From a virus: a stretch of 27,981 nt of DNA. The position numbers and the translations under genes were made by a program. The DNA lies in IMG/VR virus record IMGVR_UViG_3300031920_000531, positions 1-27,981 of that record; one strand, given 5' to 3'. Under the pieces are notes generated by a model, which saw only the letters and a program-made list of their open reading frames with translations, had not been told where the DNA came from and ran no database searches. Shown here one piece after another: positions 23,762-27,981 of the stretch (positions are counted from its first letter, which is position 1; every line of letters starts with the position of its first letter).

Positions 23762-24022
23762 TTAAAAAATATCCAAATCATCAAATTCAGAATCCTTCTC
23801 TAAAAATCTTTGCATATCAAATTGACTATGTACCATATCCGTCTTCTCTTTTTCCCATATTTCCAATTTGATTTGTAGCAATTTTAAATAGTTACTATCT
23901 TTTTCTATTGATATAGCTGTTGATATGAGTATAATATCGTAAGACAAAGCATCCCAATCAAGTTTTTTAACTTGGATATCAAGTTCTTCTCTTATGAGCT
24001 TTTCGTTCCTAACCTTAGACAT
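23762..24022 (-). CDS. Hypothetical helical protein downstream of MazG gene
   Basis: 86 residues, predicted nearly all helix: KVRNEKLIREELDIQVKKLD, then a hydrophobic helix ALSYDIILISTAISIEKDSN and a Trp-containing charged helix KLLQIKLEIWEKEKTD, ending in an acidic tail (EKDSEFDDLDIF). No family recognised. Its ATG overlaps the end of the MazG gene by eight bases, so the two are co-translated, and it may be linked to nucleotide metabolism only through that neighbour. Confidence 0.6.
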   Translation of the reverse strand: MSKVRNEKLIREELDIQVKKLDWDALSYDIILISTAISIEKDSNYLKLLQIKLEIWEKEKTDMVHSQFDMQRFLEKDSEFDDLDIF

Positions 24023-24425
24023 CTTCTTCTAGTATCTTACGCTCTTTGGCTAAATCCCTGTTTTCAGCTAATTCTTCGGTAAATTTATCAGGATATCGAG
24101 CAGATAGCTTGTCTATATTTGTTTGCATGACCGATCCAAAGTCAGTATCAAGAGCCTCTAGAGCAATTGCGACATACCACAGTAAATCACCTAACTCTTC
24201 TTTTAGATTGGTTGTATCTAGTTTTTTTCCGTAGAATACATGTTTTTTGAGTGCATCAGTAAATTCAGCAGCTTCCGTAGAAAGCCCCATAGAAGCATGT
24301 AATAGGTCCAATGCTTTTTTGCTTGGGCCAAATAGGTCATCTGTACCTACCGCCCTTCCAGCTGCCCCTTTGTAGTTTGGGGTATTTGTCCTAAGTGCTG
24401 ATTTTTGATAAGTTTTGTTGTCCAT
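24015..24425 (-). CDS. MazG-type nucleotide pyrophosphohydrolase
   Basis: 136 residues. The all-alpha NTP pyrophosphatase fold hydrolyses (d)NTPs to monophosphates. The metal-binding signature is complete: E51-x2-E54 in GLSTEAAEF and E77-x2-D80 in EELGDLLWY, followed by the family-typical NIDKLSARYPDKF (103-115). Phage MazG proteins often clean the nucleotide pool or affect host alarmones; which applies here is unknown. AAGGAG stands close before the ATG, and an extended -10 promoter lies 19 bases upstream, so it can be expressed apart from the transglycosylase gene before it. Confidence 0.9.
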   Translation of the reverse strand: MDNKTYQKSALRTNTPNYKGAAGRAVGTDDLFGPSKKALDLLHASMGLSTEAAEFTDALKKHVFYGKKLDTTNLKEELGDLLWYVAIALEALDTDFGSVMQTNIDKLSARYPDKFTEELAENRDLAKERKILEEDV

Positions 24426-24443
24426 TTAATCTCCTTTAGATAC

Positions 24444-24452
24444 ATAGTATCA
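24444..24452 (-). promoter_or_regulatory. Extended -10 promoter element of the MazG gene
   Basis: Minus-strand TGATACTAT (in TTAGTGATACTATGTATC) with a weak -35 AAGACA 18 bases before TACTAT. A leader of about a dozen bases containing AAGGAG follows before the ATG at 24425. It overlaps the gap after the transglycosylase stop at 24453. Confidence 0.5.
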
Positions 24453-25298
24453 CTAATTGGAGCTGTTGTCTTTGAATTGTTCGGATAATTTGGGATTTGT
24501 TTCTATATTTGTTCTATTTTCATGATATTTTTTCACGTAATCATGGTTTTTATAGTCACCATGTTTTTCATTAAAAGCACTGTTTTTTATGTTCGATCCT
24601 TGGTTCCAAGAATATGACATTTTCGATTCATCTCCACCAAACTTGTCTTGAAGTCTGTTTGCTAGATGTGTTGCCACCTCTTTTTCATGATCTGGATTGT
24701 TTGCCATACTCTCTCCAATTTGGCTATTGTCCATATTTCTATATTGCCTATAAAGAGGATTCTCTTTTCCCATTCTACCTACAGTTTCTTTTATCGTATT
24801 CGGCATTAAACCGTATTTTCCCACTGCAGAGTCTCCATCATGTATTCCACCCTTCATCTGTCTGTGGTTTAAATTTCTACCACCAGATGATTCATTCATA
24901 GAAATTGCGTTTAAAAATGACCCTACCTTCTGGTCACGATAACTTCCAACATCAGCCCTAGCTGTCTCTTCAGGTTTTGGTGCCACTTCTTGCGAAACAT
25001 TGGCAGGACCCCTAGTTTTTGCTTGACTAACCACTTCTGAAGGAGAAGAGTCAGCATTTGACTCATTTCCTACATTACCTGCATAGTGAGCACCATGAAC
25101 TAAAGCTAGTATGGACATGCCATTCTTAAAAGCGGTCTTAAGATTTTTTTCAAGTTGATCAGTTGTAAGTTCTGGATATTCAGAAGCTCTGTTTATGATA
25201 AAATTTTTAAGAATTTCAGTAGCTTCACTTTTGGAAAGTGTTTTTTCCGATTTTTGAAAATTTCCTGATTCAATTTTTTCTAAAATATCTTTGTACAT
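24453..25298 (-). CDS. Virion lytic transglycosylase (SLT-like)
   Basis: 281 residues. Residues about 126-235 carry the lysozyme-like transglycosylase pattern: FLNAISMNESSGGRN (catalytic Glu probably E136), SAVGKYGLMPNTIKE (157-171, the G-x-x-Q/M-P-x-T segment) and SYSWNQGS (229-236, in place of A-Y-N-x-G). It would cut peptidoglycan during DNA entry. The N-terminal 75 residues are a helical domain with a mildly hydrophobic patch (GMSILALVHGAHYAG); 75-120 is a Ser/Pro/Glu linker, and the C terminus is polar. No signal peptide is seen, in line with a particle-borne rather than secreted lysis enzyme. Confidence 0.75.
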   Translation of the reverse strand: MYKDILEKIESGNFQKSEKTLSKSEATEILKNFIINRASEYPELTTDQLEKNLKTAFKNGMSILALVHGAHYAGNVGNESNADSSPSEVVSQAKTRGPANVSQEVAPKPEETARADVGSYRDQKVGSFLNAISMNESSGGRNLNHRQMKGGIHDGDSAVGKYGLMPNTIKETVGRMGKENPLYRQYRNMDNSQIGESMANNPDHEKEVATHLANRLQDKFGGDESKMSYSWNQGSNIKNSAFNEKHGDYKNHDYVKKYHENRTNIETNPKLSEQFKDNSSN

Positions 25299-25305
25299 AG
25301 TTATC

Positions 25306-26139
25306 CTAAATGTTAGACATGAAATACTTATTATAATAGATTTTTCTTATTTTCTTTATGAGCATATCTTTTTTACCTACAAGTTCCCCGATTCTTGTCT
25401 GATATGCAGCAGGGCCTGGGTTAGAGCTAGACTGAGAAATCCCATCATGACTAACAGATATGCTTGTGCTTAGGTTCTGAGGTCCTAAATTGCCAAGAAT
25501 TTCGATGGCAGCAATTGCTCCTATTAATTCATTAACTACCATGGGAACTTGACCTTCAGCACTACAGACTCCTGTGGTGTACTCGACCTCCCAATAACTT
25601 GGAACCCAACCAATTCCACCGTTCATCGCAGCTATAAAGGCTAAACCAGCAGCTCCTGTGGGTTGTCCTGTGGTTATACCTGTGGCACCAACAACAGTTA
25701 GAGGTATTACATTGATTTGTTTTTGGAAAAACCTAGCAGATTCAATCCAATCAGGTGGTATGGAAAATATGTCAATATCATTGGAACTTTTAATGCCAAA
25801 TTTCTCCAAAGAGCTTATCGGGCCAAAGTTCGTCATAACATGCACAAACTGCTGGTATAAATTTCTGTCGAAGGGGTGTTTTTCCTTCCTTTGAATGGGA
25901 GTAATAGGTACATCTATGAGTATTTCAGCCTCACTAATTGCCAAGGTTATCCTATCTTTTAATTCGTCATTTGTCCAATCTGAAACGTCAAGACCTTTTA
26001 AATATCTGGATATTAACTTGTCAGGTGTCAAAAGAGACTCTACTCTTTTTACCAAACCACTAGTACTTTTGGCTAAGACAGGATAATTTGATACCCCATA
26101 ATTTATTGGATAATCACCCTTTTCATTAATAAATGCCAT
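25306..26139 (-). CDS. Head-completion / neck-type structural protein (putative)
   Basis: 277 residues. The N-terminal third is helical (VKRVESLLTPDKLISRYLKG, then DELKDRITLAISEAEILIDV), the layout seen in head-tail adaptor proteins of the HK97 gp6 / SPP1 gp15 type. The middle has FSIPPDWIESARFFQKQINV and a Gly/Ala/Thr-rich stretch (VVGATGITTGQPTGAAG), followed by WVPSYWEVEYTTGVC, VNELIGAIAAIEILGNLG and a basic C terminus. A structural role next to the transglycosylase is likely; the exact place in the virion is inferred only. AGGAG precedes the ATG. A free-standing GIY-YIG gene separates it from the previous structural gene. Confidence 0.6.
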   Translation of the reverse strand: MAFINEKGDYPINYGVSNYPVLAKSTSGLVKRVESLLTPDKLISRYLKGLDVSDWTNDELKDRITLAISEAEILIDVPITPIQRKEKHPFDRNLYQQFVHVMTNFGPISSLEKFGIKSSNDIDIFSIPPDWIESARFFQKQINVIPLTVVGATGITTGQPTGAAGLAFIAAMNGGIGWVPSYWEVEYTTGVCSAEGQVPMVVNELIGAIAAIEILGNLGPQNLSTSISVSHDGISQSSSNPGPAAYQTRIGELVGKKDMLIKKIRKIYYNKYFMSNI

Positions 26140-26148
26140 CTTATTCTC

Positions 26149-26838
26149 CTAAGTATCTAAAGTCAGTAGTTCAAATTCTGTATTATTTTTTCTACTACCA
26201 TCTAGTTTTTTTGACAAACTTCTTCTATTTATATTGTTAGCTTTTGCACATTCTGTAATAGTTATCCAAACTTCTTTGGTTTTAACATTAACGACCCTCT
26301 TTTTAAGGGAAGGCAAGTGTGGTTTTTTCACATCTACATATCTCAAATCTGTATCATTTCCTGTATGACCATTTAACTTGCTTGATAGTGAAGATCGGTT
26401 TTTGCCAAGTTTTTTAGCACATTCTGTAACAGATACCCAAATTTCACCAGTTTCAATATCCATGACCTCTTTTCCATTTTTTATATTGATTTTGTGCCAG
26501 TCATTATTGGACTTTCTTCTTTTTTCTATAGTTTCCTTGCTTTGTTTGCCACTAGCACCACCACCTTCCATCATGTTGTAACCATTGGGGTGTAAGCTGT
26601 TGTGTTTATGTACTAATAACCACTCTTGATAATTTAACTCAGTTATACTATTAGCACCACCGATTTCTTCTATGGTGAATTTGTCAAATCCATACTTATT
26701 CATAGCGCGGTACATTGGTGTATTTGATTTTTTTGTAAAATAGTTTTTATGGCAAACCCATCTCCTGTTCAGTTTTTGAATTGTCTGCCCTATGTAAACT
26801 TTATTATTAATTGAATTTGTTATCTTATATATTATCAC
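26149..26838 (-). CDS. Free-standing GIY-YIG homing endonuclease with two NUMOD1-like repeats
   Basis: 229 residues from GTG. The start is fixed because IYKITNSINNKVYIGQT (residues 3-19) is the first strand of the GIY-YIG domain. R25/R26 and E72 (NYQEWLL) are the expected catalytic residues. NGYNMMEGG (85-93) and GKQSKETIEKRRKS (97-110) match the NUMOD3-type DNA-binding linker. Two tandem NUMOD1-like units follow: DIETGEIWVSVTECAKKLGK (127-146, to about 168) and NVKTKEVWITITECAKANNI (184-203, to about 225), each ending in a helix-turn-helix-like R-x-S-L-S-x-K-L. It is a selfish gene that cuts intron-less alleles. No Shine-Dalgarno is present; TAAAAT ends six bases before the GTG. Confidence 0.92.
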   Translation of the reverse strand: MIIYKITNSINNKVYIGQTIQKLNRRWVCHKNYFTKKSNTPMYRAMNKYGFDKFTIEEIGGANSITELNYQEWLLVHKHNSLHPNGYNMMEGGGASGKQSKETIEKRRKSNNDWHKINIKNGKEVMDIETGEIWVSVTECAKKLGKNRSSLSSKLNGHTGNDTDLRYVDVKKPHLPSLKKRVVNVKTKEVWITITECAKANNINRRSLSKKLDGSRKNNTEFELLTLDT

Positions 26839-26844
26839 AGTTTT

Positions 26845-26853
26845 ATTTTACCA
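26845..26853 (-). promoter_or_regulatory. Extended -10 promoter element of the GIY-YIG gene
   Basis: Minus-strand TGGTAAAAT (TGn plus -10 TAAAAT), then AAAACT and the GTG start at 26838. The six-base spacing predicts transcription starting at the start codon. No clear -35 at 17 bases. Confidence 0.45.
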
Positions 26854-26885
26854 CATTGCAAGGAGATACACTACAAAAAAGACCC

Positions 26886-27275
26886 TTAACAACTCCCTGC
26901 ATCTAACAAATCAACCACTATAGCTAAATCTACTCTAAATTGACTAATAACTGCATCTTCACTAATTGACATTTTTACAGCACCAGCATTTGGAACTTCT
27001 GTGGCCAATAAATCTATATACCAAACAGACTTGTCATCAGCGAATGGTTGGGTAGCTATTTTTACAATCTCAGAACCGTCAACAACACTCAAAAAAGTCA
27101 CAGTAACAGGTCCAAGAACCGTTGCTTGACTTAAATACCTTAAGTCTCCCATTTGCTTGTCGATTAGTTGGAAATGCAATCTGTGGGCAGAACCCTCAGA
27201 AACGTCCCATTGGTCTACATAGTCAAAATTGTTGACACTTTCTACATTTATCAAGAACTTAGCTGATAATTTCAT
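26886..27275 (-). CDS. Beta-rich protein, probably virion-associated
   Basis: 129 residues beginning MKLSAKFLINVESVNNFDYV. The rest reads as successive strands: RLHFQLIDKQMGDLRY, GPVTVTFLSVVDGSEIVKIA, KSVWYIDLLATEV and AVKMSISEDAVISQFRVDLA. The style (a short Asp/Gln turn, 'V-T-V-T-F' strands and a closing 'S-x-x-x-D-A-I-I' strand) resembles small virion or baseplate-associated beta domains; no named family recognised. TATAGGAG precedes the ATG, and an AATCTTTA motif lies 19 bases upstream. It shares the 54-base divergent intergenic region with the plus-strand kinase gene. Confidence 0.55.
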   Translation of the reverse strand: MKLSAKFLINVESVNNFDYVDQWDVSEGSAHRLHFQLIDKQMGDLRYLSQATVLGPVTVTFLSVVDGSEIVKIATQPFADDKSVWYIDLLATEVPNAGAVKMSISEDAVISQFRVDLAIVVDLLDAGSC

Positions 27276-27294
27276 ATTTTCACTCCTATATAGG

Positions 27295-27303
27295 TAAAGA
27301 TTA
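27295..27303 (-). promoter_or_regulatory. AATCTTTA motif ahead of the 27275 gene (candidate late promoter element)
   Basis: Minus-strand TAATCTTTA, followed by CCTATATAGGAG, lies 19 bases upstream of the ATG at 27275, in the divergent gap shared with the kinase promoter. Confidence 0.45.
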
Positions 27304-27314
27304 ATACGACTTTA

Positions 27315-27323
27315 TGATACTAT
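27315..27323 (+). promoter_or_regulatory. Extended -10 promoter element of the plus-strand kinase
   Basis: TGATACTAT, then ATCTAT and the ATG at 27330: six bases from the end of TACTAT to the start codon, so the mRNA is probably leaderless. No convincing -35. This is the only promoter found on the plus strand. Confidence 0.55.
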
Positions 27324-27329
27324 ATCTAT

Positions 27330-27872
27330 ATGAAAAGAAAGATAAGATGTATATATATTGATGGTGTTGAAAAAAGTGGAAAAACCTCTATTGTCAGGGA
27401 AATCCGCAGATTCCTTAAAGAAGAGAATAAAGACCTCCATGAGATAAATGGTATAGACCTTCCATCTCTTAGTAAACAAAAAGCTCTCTTAGAAGATAGC
27501 AATGAATCTTTTATATTAAAAGAAAACGGTTTATTGTCGGTATTTTACGATGAATTCAAGAAATATCACGGGGTTAAATATATAGAAAAAAATCACAGAG
27601 AATTAATACACCAAGAAAGAATTCTAGACCATGGATATGGTGCTGTTCATTTTTTTTTAGTTCCAGAAAGCCTTCAAACGATTGCTGGAAGATTTGAGGC
27701 AGATAAAATGCCAGATTATTTACCAACTGTGGTTGATTTTTACAAAAGCATCAATCTATATTCAATAGCACAAGGCCTTGATATTAGATTGATAACTTTC
27801 GATGAATTTGATAAGATATATAATGTTAGAGATAAGATAGTCAAATCTCTAAAAAATGATTACGAAATTTAA
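27330..27872 (+). CDS. P-loop kinase, deoxynucleotide-kinase-like
   Basis: 180 residues. Walker A GVEKSGKT (12-19) in YIDGVEKSGKTSIVREI is typical of thymidylate/nucleotide kinases. The middle has ERILDHGYGAVHFFLVPESL (possibly replacing the DR-Y/H substrate motif) and RFEADKMPDYLPTVVDFYKS, and the C terminus is helical. A dNMP or other small-molecule kinase is likely; a clear lid motif is not visible, so the substrate is open. It is the only plus-strand gene; its TAA (27870-27872) overlaps the TAA of the convergent minus-strand frame. No Shine-Dalgarno precedes the ATG. Confidence 0.75.
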   Translation: MKRKIRCIYIDGVEKSGKTSIVREIRRFLKEENKDLHEINGIDLPSLSKQKALLEDSNESFILKENGLLSVFYDEFKKYHGVKYIEKNHRELIHQERILDHGYGAVHFFLVPESLQTIAGRFEADKMPDYLPTVVDFYKSINLYSIAQGLDIRLITFDEFDKIYNVRDKIVKSLKNDYEI

Positions 27873-27981
27873 TCTTTTTTCTTAACAATCTTCTTTTTAA
27901 TTTTATCCAAAATACTCTCAGCTTTATCTACTTTTTTGCAGCATCCTTGGCTTCTTTAGCTTCTTTAGCAGCTATAGTTTT
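27869..27981 (-). CDS. C-terminal end of a Lys/Ala/Glu-rich protein with a probable -1 frameshift
   Basis: The gene enters from beyond the right edge. Its zero frame reads KTIAAKEAKEAKDAAKK and then stops at TAG (27930-27928). Directly before the stop lies the heptamer A-AAA-AAG (27937-27931), the most efficient bacterial -1 slippery site type. After a -1 shift the frame continues with VDKAESILDKIKKKIVKKKD and ends at TAA 27871-27869, which overlaps the stop of the convergent kinase gene. The extended product stays in the same charged, coiled-coil-like style. A sequencing error (one missing A in the run of six) would give the same picture. Function unknown. Confidence 0.55.
27931..27937 (-). 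other. Canonical -1 ribosomal slippery heptamer A-AAA-AAG
   Basis: In the incoming frame the codons are GCA AAA AAG TAG, so the heptamer is in the correct X-XXY-YYZ phase and a stop codon follows at once. No clear downstream hairpin or upstream Shine-Dalgarno-like stimulator is visible within the sequence available. Confidence 0.5.

Noticed and set aside
1-27981. tRNA or other structured RNA genes
   Set aside because: Gaps between genes are short and none shows a cloverleaf or T-loop consensus by eye.

Overview
The window is part of an AT-rich genome of a tailed phage with a contractile tail (myovirus type). The evidence is a tail sheath, a tail tube, a large terminase, a portal and several neck-type proteins packed head to tail with 0-60 base gaps and many 1-14 base overlaps. 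All genes but one lie on the minus strand, so the window reads right to left. Most starts have a clear Shine-Dalgarno sequence, so the host uses them. Host and phage genus cannot be read from the sequence. The major capsid protein, prohead protease, tape measure and baseplate are not here and probably lie outside both ends.

Right part (about 27.3 to 11.3 kb, in transcription order): a beta-rich protein; a free-standing GIY-YIG endonuclease; a head-completion-like protein; a virion lytic transglycosylase; a MazG-type pyrophosphohydrolase; several unrecognised or structural proteins; a 739-residue protein that joins a cyclase/polymerase-like (GGDEF / mCpol / Cas10-palm type) domain to a very acidic repeat region; an HK97-gp10-like protein; a previously unlisted 55-residue two-helix membrane protein; a tail-terminator-like protein; two very hydrophilic proteins; the tail sheath and the tail tube. 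A strong intrinsic terminator follows the tube gene.

Middle (11.2 to 6.6 kb): a non-structural cassette with its own promoters. It holds two unknown proteins, an AAA+ ATPase, an MPPED-type metallophosphoesterase, a small Cys-cluster protein and a divergent GroEL-type chaperonin. Left part (6.6 kb to 1): a coiled-coil protein, large terminase, a beta-rich protein, portal, an acidic scaffold-like protein, an SF2 helicase, a ribbon-helix-helix-like protein, a 27-residue ORF and a truncated membrane protein. At the far right one plus-strand P-loop kinase is transcribed divergently, and it meets, tail to tail, a truncated minus-strand gene carrying a canonical -1 slippery heptamer.

Two promoter-like motifs divide the genes by function. 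An extended -10 type (TGnTA..AT) precedes only non-structural genes (helicase, 11198 gene, chaperonin, MazG, GIY-YIG, kinase); in four cases it sits 5-6 bases from the start codon, predicting leaderless mRNAs. A second motif, AATCTTTA, lies 14-25 bases ahead of five structural or unassigned virion-region genes and may be the late promoter element. The most unusual items are the cyclase-like domain fused to an acidic virion-region protein, the chaperonin in the packaging module, the leaderless promoter set and the frameshift site.
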